Assembly (NCBI GenBank): GCA_030587505.1
Contig: JAUQYY010000209.1
Coordinates: 1-19,253 of the forward strand
Direction of reading: 5' to 3'
Length of the DNA: 19,253 nucleotides
Source: Candidatus Sigynarchaeota archaeon
Lineage (GTDB): Archaea; Asgardarchaeota; Jordarchaeia; Jordarchaeales; Jordarchaeaceae
In this document: piece after piece, positions 7,558-15,201 of the stretch
How the letters are laid out: every line of letters begins with the position of its first letter
Position numbering within the stretch: the stretch's first letter is position 1
The notes under the pieces: generated by a model
Seen by the model: the letters and a program-made list of their open reading frames with translations, nothing else
The model's database searches: none
What the model was told of the DNA's origin: nothing
Program-made: the position numbers and the translations under genes

Positions 7558-8051
7558 GACTTCTTTCCTCTCTAGTAGGTGCTTAAATTGTGCCCTACAA
7601 CAGTTAAATAATTACCTATGTTTGACAATTAAAATTTGACGGTAAGAAGAAGGATTTACAGCGTTTATTTTGTTTTTAATTAGGTTTTTTCCCAGTTCAA
7701 AAGAGTTAAACAGCTTAAAGGGGAGAGGCTCATACATATTCTGAGGCTTTCAAAGTAATGTGGTGAACGCTAGATGCCACGTTAATAAAAAAGGTACAAT
7801 CCGACTTTGGAAGAAAAGGGAAACTTCCCGTTGAACTCTTTAAGGGTAATGTATAATTCTGGAACGTATTCACTAGGTGGATTCTAATGTTCCACATCTG
7901 TTTGGCGTAAACAAGGGTGACAAAGACAATTAAGGGGGACCTGTTGAGGGTTTAGTGCGTTTGTCTGTCGAATTTTTGTTGGTTTTTTCTTATAATTATA
8001 GTAAAGTTTATAGGTTTTGCTTGTGCATTTAGTTCTGTTTTGGAGGTTTTT
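7558..8051. other. Long divergent spacer, no gene seen
   Basis: About 490 bases between the divergent DUF47 and DedA genes. I see only small potential hairpins (GTGG...CCAC near 7761-7780; GGGA...TCCC near 7819-7830) and AT-rich promoter sequence (TATAATTATAG at ~7991-8001) before the DedA gene. No frame longer than about 20 residues with a plausible ribosome site was found. Confidence 0.4.
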
Positions 8052-8930
8052 GTGGAATTGACAGCGTTACTGATAGCTTTATCAATCCTAGAAGGAATTA
8101 ACGATTTTTTCCAGAATCTCTTCTACGGTGTTTACTGGTGGATAATCATTTATGAGCCTATTGGCTTCTTCGTTGCGATGATTCTGCAGGCGATAATCGC
8201 TCCGATTCCCAGCGAAATGGTTCTGATGCTCGGCGGGATGGCTTTCTCTCTCCAGTACTACGTGACTTATTTCATTCCACTTATCGTGCTGTTTCCCGAG
8301 ATTTTTAACTTCTTCACCTTGATATTCTACCTACCCCTACTTGTTCCGCTATTTAGCTTCGATTACGGGATTATACTCGCCGGTTTGGTTGGAGGTACGG
8401 GTGAAGTTGCGGGAGGAGTCATCGCATTCTACATAGCGAGGTTTGTTGGAAGACCGGTTATTGAGCGATGGGAAAACGAGGTTGTCGATATAGAAAAGAA
8501 GGGATACGAACCCAGTGGGGGGAGACTTAGAAGACTATTCGACAGGGTTGTCATTTACACTCTGGGAGACGCCGTTCTCATAGCGGATAGATGGTTCTCG
8601 AGGTACGGTTTCTGGGCAATTCTTGCAACGAGACTAATTCCATTCGTACTGTTCGACGCCGTGTCTTACGGTGCAGGCTTGACCAAGATAGAGTTTAGAA
8701 AGTATATTATACCCACGATGATTGGAGGGTATCCGAGAGCCTTCATGTACTGTTTCTTCGGAGCCAAACTCCTACTGTACCTCTCATACGTGACCCTTGG
8801 TAACCCCTACACGCTGTTCTTCATTATAGTCGCCTTAATCGTTATAATCGTAGCGGTGGTATACGAGTTTGTGATTAAAAGGAAATATCTCAAAAAAGAG
8901 GAGGTAAAGGAGGAGCGTTTGGAAAGGTAG
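8052..8930 (+). CDS. DedA-family (VTT domain) membrane protein
   Basis: A 292-residue integral membrane protein. The start is GTG 8052 with GGAGG five bases upstream (8042-8046). The N-terminal half has membrane helices and the DedA block APIPSEMVLMLGG; then GGTGEVAGGVIAFYIARFVG corresponds to the conserved G-x2-G-D-x3-Y-x-I-G-R region. After a cytosolic loop, WAILATRLIPFVLFDAVSYGAGL matches the F-x-R-F-x-P element. A final helix (FFIIVALIVIIVAVVYEFVI) and a basic/acidic tail follow. DedA proteins are implicated in membrane homeostasis and lipid scrambling. It differs from short DedA proteins in having an extra hydrophobic insert (~residues 60-95). It converges on scpB with three bases between stops. 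Confidence 0.85.
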   Translation: MELTALLIALSILEGINDFFQNLFYGVYWWIIIYEPIGFFVAMILQAIIAPIPSEMVLMLGGMAFSLQYYVTYFIPLIVLFPEIFNFFTLIFYLPLLVPLFSFDYGIILAGLVGGTGEVAGGVIAFYIARFVGRPVIERWENEVVDIEKKGYEPSGGRLRRLFDRVVIYTLGDAVLIADRWFSRYGFWAILATRLIPFVLFDAVSYGAGLTKIEFRKYIIPTMIGGYPRAFMYCFFGAKLLLYLSYVTLGNPYTLFFIIVALIVIIVAVVYEFVIKRKYLKKEEVKEERLER

Positions 8931-8933
8931 AGT

Positions 8934-9437
8934 TCACTTAATCTCCGATATTTTTCTCTTGAATTCGTCCATATCTATTTCGTATATCGTGCGGCTTTTC
9001 AGTGTGATTGTGTTTCCCTCCGTGCCTATGTAGCCGTTCTCCTCGAGTATTCTGAGGTTTCTCCGCAGCTGTTCCTCGCTCATTTTTTCTTTGAGAAAGT
9101 TGATTTCGCTTCTTTCTATTGGTCCACCTCTTTCGAGAATAAGTGCGATAATCACCGCCAGGGTGGCGGTTACGGATCTGTCGGCTAAAAAGCTGGGAAC
9201 GAGTGCTGAGCCTAGATCGTTTACGGTTACGATCCATCTTTTCTCTGTTGGAATGTACTTCAACTGGAGACCTATCTCATTGAGTTTTTCCTGTAGCTGG
9301 CGTATCAGATTGTAAATGGTGGATTCGTCTTCTCCCTCTGTGAGGAAGATCTTCCTCAACTCTTCTGAAGTGAGCCCTGGCTTTTTCCCATGGCTTAAAA
9401 GTAACAGCAAGAATAGCAATTGTAGTTCTGCTGACAC
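8934..9437 (-). CDS. scpB: ScpB-like condensin subunit
   Basis: A 167-residue protein with two winged-helix-like units as in ScpB. The first (~1-75) ends with QLKYIPTEKRWIVTV, like the ScpB strand pair that precedes a leucine-rich segment. The second (~85-150) contains TLAVIIALILERGGPIERSEI, then LRILEENGYI, the family pattern of a helix, a prolonged turn and a recognition helix. The start is GTG 9437, with GGAGG six bases upstream inside the scpA tail; its first base lies one base past the scpA TAA. ScpB dimers bind the kleisin and complete the SMC-ScpAB ring. The call rests on both sequence pattern and operon order. Confidence 0.82.
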   Translation of the reverse strand: MSAELQLLFLLLLLSHGKKPGLTSEELRKIFLTEGEDESTIYNLIRQLQEKLNEIGLQLKYIPTEKRWIVTVNDLGSALVPSFLADRSVTATLAVIIALILERGGPIERSEINFLKEKMSEEQLRRNLRILEENGYIGTEGNTITLKSRTIYEIDMDEFKRKISEIK

Positions 9438-9438
9438 G

Positions 9439-10077
9439 TTATACCTCCACAATAAATTTTTTGTCGCCTTCGGATATCACCTTGATTTTCTGGGTGTCAA
9501 TTAGAAACGTGAAGGCCATAAATTTTCTGACGGTTTCCTTCCAAGTGTCGCCACGAATGATCTCGAACATTTCAGCCTTGTTTGAGCCTTGACGAAGAAG
9601 ATTCAGGAAATCTCTCACTATCGTCATGAAATTCGGCTCCTCATAAAAGTTTGAAACGTCCGCTTCAACCCTGACTCTTTCAGCCTCTGGGAAATCTAAG
9701 GAGGCGTATTCACGCCCTCTCAGCCACGCAAGCGAGTAAACCAGCCCAGCTGTGGTAACAGTGTTCAGCCTGATCACCGGCCGTAGTTTAATGAGGTTGG
9801 AAAGGGCGTCTATGTCGAGTTTTTGAAGCTTGTTTTTGAGATTTCTTTTCGATGGAAAACTGGGAGAGAGCGATTTGTGCGCTTCGTTAATCTTTTTTTC
9901 GTGAACCATGACTAGAGTGCGCAGCGCTTCGGAGTGTTCCGTTATATTGTCCAAGTTTACGCTGGGCAGAGCTTCTTGGAGTTCGACCGCGTATTCGTAT
10001 ACAGGGATGTTGAAGGGGTGCGTTTCTCCTTGAAGGGCCTTTATGCACTCTTTGATTATTTCAGAGGGTTTCCTCAT
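9439..10077 (-). CDS. scpA: ScpA-like kleisin
   Basis: A 212-residue kleisin. The N-terminal part has the ScpA signature: a short lead, FNIPVYEYAVELQEAL (~23-38, as in 'dIPIaeI...YL') and SEALRTLVMVHEKKINEAH (~48-66, like 'aefLvmAatLleiKs'), the helices that bind the SMC neck. A charged linker follows. The C-terminal winged helix (~178-212, TWKETVRKFMAFTFLIDTQ...) would bind the SMC cap of the second protomer. The ATG overlaps the SMC stop by 17 bases, so the two are translationally coupled. Kleisin bridging of SMC heads is established for the family; this protein has not been compared by alignment. Confidence 0.85.
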   Translation of the reverse strand: MRKPSEIIKECIKALQGETHPFNIPVYEYAVELQEALPSVNLDNITEHSEALRTLVMVHEKKINEAHKSLSPSFPSKRNLKNKLQKLDIDALSNLIKLRPVIRLNTVTTAGLVYSLAWLRGREYASLDFPEAERVRVEADVSNFYEEPNFMTIVRDFLNLLRQGSNKAEMFEIIRGDTWKETVRKFMAFTFLIDTQKIKVISEGDKKFIVEV

Positions 10078-12571
10078 AGGGTTTCAGCTCTTTCTCGAAG
10101 TCTTGTTTTTGGAGAACTTCTATTTGGGATTTTCCTTCCGCATCTCGGAAAACACCAATCACGTGGTCGGCTTCTTCCGCTATACCTAAACGCAGGGGAG
10201 TGATAACAATATACTGAGAACGACTAGAACATGATTTAATCATCTTGGATATGGCTTCCTTATTGAATGGATCTGTGTGAATTCCAAACTCGTCAAAGAG
10301 ATAGAAAGGCGAGGGGCGGATTCTCTGAAGTGCAAGTAGGAAGGCCATCGTTGTCACGTTTTTTTCTCCTCCGGAGTGTTCCCCAGTGTCGACCGAAGAG
10401 GGGTCGCTTTCCCTAAAACTGGAGAACAGGTAGAGGTTCAGCTGTCCATTCTCCTGTTTTAGCTCTATGAATCCCCTTCCACCCACCTCCCCGAGTATCT
10501 CCTCAAAGTTTTTGTTAAATTCGGCTATTAGAGCCTGTAGTTCTTCGAAGAGCTTGGACTGCTCCTTATCTAGAGTATCTATGAGAATCTCTTGTTCCTT
10601 CTCCAGCTTTTTCCTTTGCTTCTCCAAGTCTTCCACTAGTTTTTCGTACTCCTCAAAAGCCTCCACGTCCTCCTCCGTGTATTCACTGAGAGCCTCCAGT
10701 TTGGCCTCGATGCGGGTTAGTTTCTGGTTTAGCTTTGGCAGCGGCAGAATTTCTCCTTCAGGAGGGTGAAGCTTAGGTCTCGCCAGTTTGATTTTTTGCT
10801 CCAGTTCCTCCACTTCTTCGCGTAGTGAACTTGAAAGATTTCGATAGAACTGCGAATTCTCTTTCAGGGTTTTCAGGTGAACCTCTATTTCCGCTACGTC
10901 TCTGGCTAAAGATTCACGCTTATCGGTCAGCTCGTTTATCGCGCGTTTAATATCTGTTAGCGTGCGAATGTTTGCATCCTCCTTTAGTTCCAGTTCTTCT
11001 AGCTCCTCGATCAGCTTATTCAAGCGGCTTGTTTCTTTTTCCAACCGGTCATACGCTTGCTCTCCGTCGTCCTCGGAGCCACGAGCTTTAATCGACTCGA
11101 TTAGGGAGTATGGTAGGGGGATGTCGATGTTGAAGTATCCTGCTGAGGAGTAGGTGATTAGAGTGCCGTTGAGGGTTACAACTGGAGTTTTATACATTTT
11201 GGCGTAAACCATTCCGCGCTCCAGATTATCCACGATTAGATACCTTGAAAGTCGCTCCTCAACTATCGGCCTTAGTTCATCGGGAACCTTTACAACATTT
11301 ACCGCCCAGTCTACGATGCCGACTTCCTGAAAAGTGGGTTTCTTCACGGAGGGTTTCCGATACTCGTCGGTTACACAGTAGATGCGGGTTCTTATTCCCC
11401 TCGATACCAGTTTGTCGTGTAGGGAGATGCAGTCCTGGCGATTGGTGGTAACAAAGCCTTCAAGAACGCGTCTACCCAGAGCGGATTCTATCGGCAGAGT
11501 GTACCTTGAATCCGCAATTTCTAAGTGCTCGGCTATGGGTCCAATTATTTCTCCCCTTTTGTCGAGTGTTTGAATTATTCGCTTCACTTTGGAAACGTTT
11601 GACGTGTATGTTTTCTGCGTTGAGGTTTTATATTGACTTCTCAAGGTTTTAATTTCGGATGCCAACCTTGACTTTTCCTGCGAAAGTTCCAGTTTTTCTC
11701 TGTGGATTCTTTCTCTCTCTGCAGATAGGCGTGCCTCCTCCTCAGAGAGTTCGGAGATTTTGTCAGATACAGAATCGTACTCATTTTTCTTATTTTCGAG
11801 AGACAGAGTAAGTTCACGTATCTCTAAAGTTAATTTCTCAAACTTTTCAACCGCATCAGAGAGTTCACTTTCCTTGTGAAGTTTTAGAGAGAAGGGATAC
11901 ATATTCTCTAGTTTCTTCTTGGTTTTCTCTAGTTCGATTTTTTCTAGGTATTTCTCTTTTCTACCCTTTCTGAGCTTGAGTTCTTTTCTGGCGTCGCGTA
12001 GCTTAGTTCTCAGACCTCTGAGGTTCTCCCTAGTTTCACCAAGCCTTTCTCTGCTTTTTTCAATTTTTTCCAGGGCTGAACCCAGCCCCAATGCCTCTAT
12101 CATGAAATACGCTCTCTCGTACGGCTTCGCCTTGATTAGGTCGTTTACCTGGCCCTGAGGAACGGTTACCAAAGGATTGTCAGGGTTTATACCCGCCTGG
12201 TGGAGCAACTTCCTCAAGCGGCGCAACTGAATGGTTTTGCCGTTCAGTTTAAAGATCGAGGATTTGCCTTTTCGGAGGATGCGGGTGAGCTCCACCTTTT
12301 CGGTGTTCAGATAGGGAAAAATCCGTTCGCCGCTACTGTTTTTATTTTCAATTGTTACGGAGATTTTGGCCGCCTTTTCTCCGTGGCGGACGTACCGGTC
12401 AAGCAGCTTATGGCGCTCCCTCCCCAGAGACCCCAGAGCGATTTTAATAGCGGATATGAGCGAGGTTTTACCTGCACCGTTTCTGCCCACTATCACGTTA
12501 AAACCAGGAGAGAAGGGCACTGAAATGTTTTCATAGGACATGAAGTTGTTCAGTTTCAGTTCTGTGATCAC
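10061..12571 (-). CDS. smc: Short SMC chromosome-organising ATPase
   Basis: An SMC ATPase of 836 residues from the GTG at 12571, whose GTGA overlaps the AAA+ gene's stop. This start gives the classic lead 'ITELKLNNFMSYENI'. Walker A is GRNGAGKTS (~29-37) and the Q-loop is VPQGQVNDL (~142). Coiled coil runs ~165-325, then a hinge ~340-485 (IGPIAEHLEI, SALGRRVLEGFVTT), a second coil ~500-695, the C-signature HSGGEK (~732-737) and Walker B FYLFDE (~756-761). Family members are usually ~1,150-1,200 residues; the loss is in the arms, about half the usual length. Rad50 is excluded by the SMC-type hinge and absence of a zinc hook. GTG 12586 gives 841 residues. Confidence 0.93.
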   Translation of the reverse strand: MITELKLNNFMSYENISVPFSPGFNVIVGRNGAGKTSLISAIKIALGSLGRERHKLLDRYVRHGEKAAKISVTIENKNSSGERIFPYLNTEKVELTRILRKGKSSIFKLNGKTIQLRRLRKLLHQAGINPDNPLVTVPQGQVNDLIKAKPYERAYFMIEALGLGSALEKIEKSRERLGETRENLRGLRTKLRDARKELKLRKGRKEKYLEKIELEKTKKKLENMYPFSLKLHKESELSDAVEKFEKLTLEIRELTLSLENKKNEYDSVSDKISELSEEEARLSAERERIHREKLELSQEKSRLASEIKTLRSQYKTSTQKTYTSNVSKVKRIIQTLDKRGEIIGPIAEHLEIADSRYTLPIESALGRRVLEGFVTTNRQDCISLHDKLVSRGIRTRIYCVTDEYRKPSVKKPTFQEVGIVDWAVNVVKVPDELRPIVEERLSRYLIVDNLERGMVYAKMYKTPVVTLNGTLITYSSAGYFNIDIPLPYSLIESIKARGSEDDGEQAYDRLEKETSRLNKLIEELEELELKEDANIRTLTDIKRAINELTDKRESLARDVAEIEVHLKTLKENSQFYRNLSSSLREEVEELEQKIKLARPKLHPPEGEILPLPKLNQKLTRIEAKLEALSEYTEEDVEAFEEYEKLVEDLEKQRKKLEKEQEILIDTLDKEQSKLFEELQALIAEFNKNFEEILGEVGGRGFIELKQENGQLNLYLFSSFRESDPSSVDTGEHSGGEKNVTTMAFLLALQRIRPSPFYLFDEFGIHTDPFNKEAISKMIKSCSSRSQYIVITPLRLGIAEEADHVIGVFRDAEGKSQIEVLQKQDFEKELKPYEETL

Positions 12572-13956
12572 GTTCTTGCGCCCCACATTTTCTGCATTGT
12601 TTCCTGAACCCTTCTAATTCTCTCTCGTTTTTCCTTCAAAATTTCGATGCCTTTCTCTGGATCCAAGGTTAGAAATTCAAAATTTCTCACCATAGCTATC
12701 TCATCGCTAGATAACGGGTCCCCCGCCTTGAGCTTTGTGAGAGCGGAGAGCAACTTTTCGTACCGCTTATCATCGGTGACTAAATCTTTGACCAGAGAGG
12801 CATAGAGACTCTCCTCTACATGCGAGTTCTTATCCTGAAACTTGTGTTCCCCTCTAATCCTCTTCGATATCTCTGTTCTCATCGAGTGAGCTATTTCCAA
12901 GAGAATATCTGTAGTCAACACCTTTTTGCGTCTTTTCTCAAGCAGAACCACAGCGCGAGATATCAGTTTTTTAAGATCAGCCCCAGAAAAGTTTTCCGTA
13001 GCTTCGGAAACTTGCGGGAAATCAATATTCTTCTCGAATGAGAGCCCAGACAATAAAATATGCAGAATCTCTGTTCGTGCCCTTATGTCAGGGAGGGGAA
13101 CATAGATTACATCATCGAATCTTGTCCAAACAGCAGTGTCCAGCAAATCTGGCCTATTAGTCACCGCGATGACCAGCACGGAGTGGTCGCACAGACTGGT
13201 AGCATCGAGTTCATCTAACACAGCAGAGAGAGTATCAGATGGGGATACGTCTCTGCTCTGTACAAGCGTGTCAAAGTTATCAATAAAAACGATGGAGGGT
13301 TTACTATCTGAACTTTCACGTATAAATTCGAAAATGGCGTGGATGCCGGATACTATGCTGTCTGGTGGCCCCGAAGCTAAACTCTTCTGAAAATCAATTA
13401 TTGGAACATTGGATTCCTTTGCTAGGGCGTAAACCAGTGTAGTCTTCCCGGTGCCCGACCTCCCATGTAGGAGTAGCTTACCATCAAGATCCACACCCCT
13501 AGATTTAAGATCATGAATCTTTCTTAGCATAGAGGCGTAGTGCTTCAGTTGATTCTTTACCTCGGTGTAGTTTCCCAAGTGGTCAAAGGTGTGTATCAAT
13601 TCTGCGGGTCTCTTTATGATAACCTTATATTCGGGTTCTTTTTTCTGAGTTCTCTGTGTTAATAGAATAGCTGCGGCTAGCGCACCACTAATTGAATCCA
13701 GCTTTTCAGAAAGTTCCCTTTTTTCCCCCTCTAACCCGTTCAGTCTTTCGCTAAGCGTAGTAATACTCTGTTTAATGGTCTCTACCAGTTCCTCACCTAA
13801 GCCCCCCGCGTTCTCCTTAATGGAGTCCAACTCCTCCTTCAGACTGTTAATAGATTTTACAACGTCTTCCAAAGCGTCCACGGTTGGAACGTCCGCCAGC
13901 GGTGTTGAGATGTAGTCCACCCTTATTCTTTTGTTTTTTGTCATGTTGCCCACCAT
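12568..13956 (-). CDS. AAA+ ATPase with coiled-coil N-terminus and altered Walker B
   Basis: A classical-type AAA ATPase, 462 residues from ATG 13956 (the frame is open to GTG 13989; ATG 13944 is also possible). A coiled coil (~25-95) precedes the ATPase, as in proteasomal ATPases (PAN/ARC) and some remodelers. Numbered from GTG 13989: Walker A GRSGTGKT 176-183, Walker B IVFIDNFD 233-240, sensor 1 TNRPDLLD with Asn278, arginine-finger region WTRFDDVIYVPLPD with Arg290, and SGADLKKLI in the lid. The Walker B Glu is Asn238, and the first of the two usual R-x2-R fingers is missing. C-terminal helices (~375-473) carry no HbYX-like proteasome tail. It is the first gene of the SMC-ScpAB operon. Confidence 0.88.
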   Translation of the reverse strand: MVGNMTKNKRIRVDYISTPLADVPTVDALEDVVKSINSLKEELDSIKENAGGLGEELVETIKQSITTLSERLNGLEGEKRELSEKLDSISGALAAAILLTQRTQKKEPEYKVIIKRPAELIHTFDHLGNYTEVKNQLKHYASMLRKIHDLKSRGVDLDGKLLLHGRSGTGKTTLVYALAKESNVPIIDFQKSLASGPPDSIVSGIHAIFEFIRESSDSKPSIVFIDNFDTLVQSRDVSPSDTLSAVLDELDATSLCDHSVLVIAVTNRPDLLDTAVWTRFDDVIYVPLPDIRARTEILHILLSGLSFEKNIDFPQVSEATENFSGADLKKLISRAVVLLEKRRKKVLTTDILLEIAHSMRTEISKRIRGEHKFQDKNSHVEESLYASLVKDLVTDDKRYEKLLSALTKLKAGDPLSSDEIAMVRNFEFLTLDPEKGIEILKEKRERIRRVQETMQKMWGART

Positions 13957-14009
13957 GTGTGTGAAAGGGTGTCGCCTCCCAGAAAACACTTATTAACGTC
14001 CTGTCAAAC

Positions 14010-14015
14010 TTATAA
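14010..14015. promoter_or_regulatory. Shared TATA box between AAA+/SMC operon and small RING gene
   Basis: The palindromic core TTATAA sits between divergent genes. On the minus strand it would start transcription near 13986, leaving GGGAGG (13980-13975) in the leader before ATG 13956. On the plus strand it would start near 14039, with GGAG at 14050-14053 before TTG 14062. One box can therefore serve both units. Confidence 0.5.
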
Positions 14016-14061
14016 CAACCAAGATACTAAAATATTTCTAAAGCCCCTCGGAGAATGAGAA

Positions 14062-14289
14062 TTGAGCGGAAAGTACATCACTCTAACGAAGCGTTTCCTG
14101 GGAGAATGGAAATGGAACTGCCTGATATGCTCCCTAGAAATTGATCCCATCAAAGATCGGGGAAACGTGTACCAGTGCAGGAAATGCCACCAAATCATGC
14201 ATCTAGACGAACTCCGAAAATGGATGCATTCCAGAAACTCCGAAAAGTGCCCCCTATGCGGACACAAGGTGGAAATAGAAGAAAGTTAG
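14062..14289 (+). CDS. Small RING-like protein (srfp-type)
   Basis: A 75-residue protein that is almost entirely one RING-like domain, comparable to the small RING-finger protein of the Caldiarchaeum ubiquitin cluster. The ligand pattern is C20/C23, C39/C42, H47, then Glu50 where the other RINGs of this locus have Cys, and C63/C66. TTG 14062 is the only usable start, since TGA lies two codons upstream, and GGAG at 14050-14053 supports it. By family analogy it would dock E2 and act as an E3. With one ligand substituted it may bind a single firm zinc plus a weaker second, or use His56. It diverges from the AAA+ gene and converges on the peptidase gene. Confidence 0.85.
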   Translation: MSGKYITLTKRFLGEWKWNCLICSLEIDPIKDRGNVYQCRKCHQIMHLDELRKWMHSRNSEKCPLCGHKVEIEES

Positions 14290-14294
14290 GAATT

Positions 14295-15026
14295 TCAAAG
14301 ACCGTCCACGCCCAGTTCGGATTCCCTGAAAATAGCGAATTTTTTGCAGGTTGGACACCTCCCGTTTAGCCGAACGTAGGCTTTTAGGCATCCCTCATGG
14401 AAGAGAACAGAACAGTTTTCACACTTCCAAGTTGCCACTTCATTGTTTAGCGCGGTTTTGCATAATCCGCAGATTCCACTAACCGGGAGTAGTACGGGAT
14501 GCAGATATGCTGTGGATGTGAGGTTTAGGCGATCAGCAAAGGGGCAGTAAGTATGGAAAACGCCTGCCCCTGCGTGGCATCCTATTCCACCCAGCTCTCT
14601 CCACTCACTCCTCAGCTCGAAACCGTTTCTTGTGCGACTGACTACCCAGCAGGGCTCCTTGCAAAAGCGTGAAAAAATTTTTTTGTAGCCGCTCAGAAAC
14701 CCCCTAGAGATTGCTTGTGTGGACGCGGCCAACTCCTCGTCTCGAGTATTTCTAAACACAACACCGCGATTTACCAGGTGCCCAAGTTCGTGAGCTATAA
14801 TCGCGGCGACTTCATCCTCACTCCACCCTTTTAACTCCTCGTTTATGGTGATAAAGTGTTTCCTCGCAATGCACTGGTTCCCGCTCCTGTACTCCGTAGT
14901 CTTAACATTCGCAAGCATACCCTTGGGAGTTTTACCGAACCGAATAGCAAATTTTTCGTTTTTCAACTCGGGAAAGGAAGGTAGTGCCATGTTTCTCAGA
15001 ACCCATCCCAAGTAATAATCACTCAT
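14295..15026 (-). CDS. HELGH metallopeptidase fused to a RING domain
   Basis: A 243-residue protein from ATG 15026, which has GGAG eight bases upstream. Residues ~1-125 resemble a minimal gluzincin (M48-like): the zinc motif AHELGHLVN (His79, Glu80, His83) and, 14 residues on, DEELAAS, whose Glu (~97-98) is the probable third ligand. There are no membrane helices, unlike HtpX or Ste24. A middle part with several Cys and His (~120-175) follows. The C-terminus is a full RING: C186/C189, C202/C205, H210/C213, C224/C227. Its place in the ubiquitin locus suggests a modifier-processing or target-cleaving enzyme guided by the RING. Ubiquitin-related activity is inference; a JAMM motif is absent. Confidence 0.8.
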   Translation of the reverse strand: MSDYYLGWVLRNMALPSFPELKNEKFAIRFGKTPKGMLANVKTTEYRSGNQCIARKHFITINEELKGWSEDEVAAIIAHELGHLVNRGVVFRNTRDEELAASTQAISRGFLSGYKKIFSRFCKEPCWVVSRTRNGFELRSEWRELGGIGCHAGAGVFHTYCPFADRLNLTSTAYLHPVLLPVSGICGLCKTALNNEVATWKCENCSVLFHEGCLKAYVRLNGRCPTCKKFAIFRESELGVDGL

Positions 15027-15174
15027 CGGGACAACTCCTAAATCAACTAGCAAGGATTATAAAAGTGCAATAGGAAGGATAAGATTAGGAATTAAAAATT
15101 CTTTCGAACCGAAAAAGGAGATAATGTCTCGGAGTGGGAATTACTCTTTTGTAGGGAGATAGTGTAGTGAGACA

Positions 15175-15180
15175 TTTAAA
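15175..15180 (+). promoter_or_regulatory. TATA-like box of the UBC/RWD-RING gene
   Basis: TTTAAA is 22-27 bases before ATG 15202, and no good ribosome site lies between, fitting a leaderless transcript. Minus-strand TTATAA near 15058-15063 serves the divergent peptidase gene. Confidence 0.45.
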
Positions 15181-15201
15181 GGGTTCGTGCGGGTATAGTA
15201 A

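Noticed and set aside
7741..7950. Small RNA or gene in the DUF47-DedA spacer
   Set aside because: Only stems of four to five base pairs and frames under 20 residues were found, which is within chance.
9934..12523. Long plus-strand frames opposite the SMC and kleisin genes
   Set aside because: They are antisense to well-supported coding sequence, of Ser-rich or otherwise low-complexity composition, and lack ribosome sites.
10061..12571. Rad50
   Set aside because: The middle region is an SMC-type hinge, not a CxxC zinc hook, and kleisin and ScpB genes follow.
14295..15026. JAMM/Rpn11 deubiquitinase
   Set aside because: The zinc motif is HELGH, not the H-x-H-x7-S-x2-D pattern of JAMM proteins, so I call it a gluzincin-like peptidase only.
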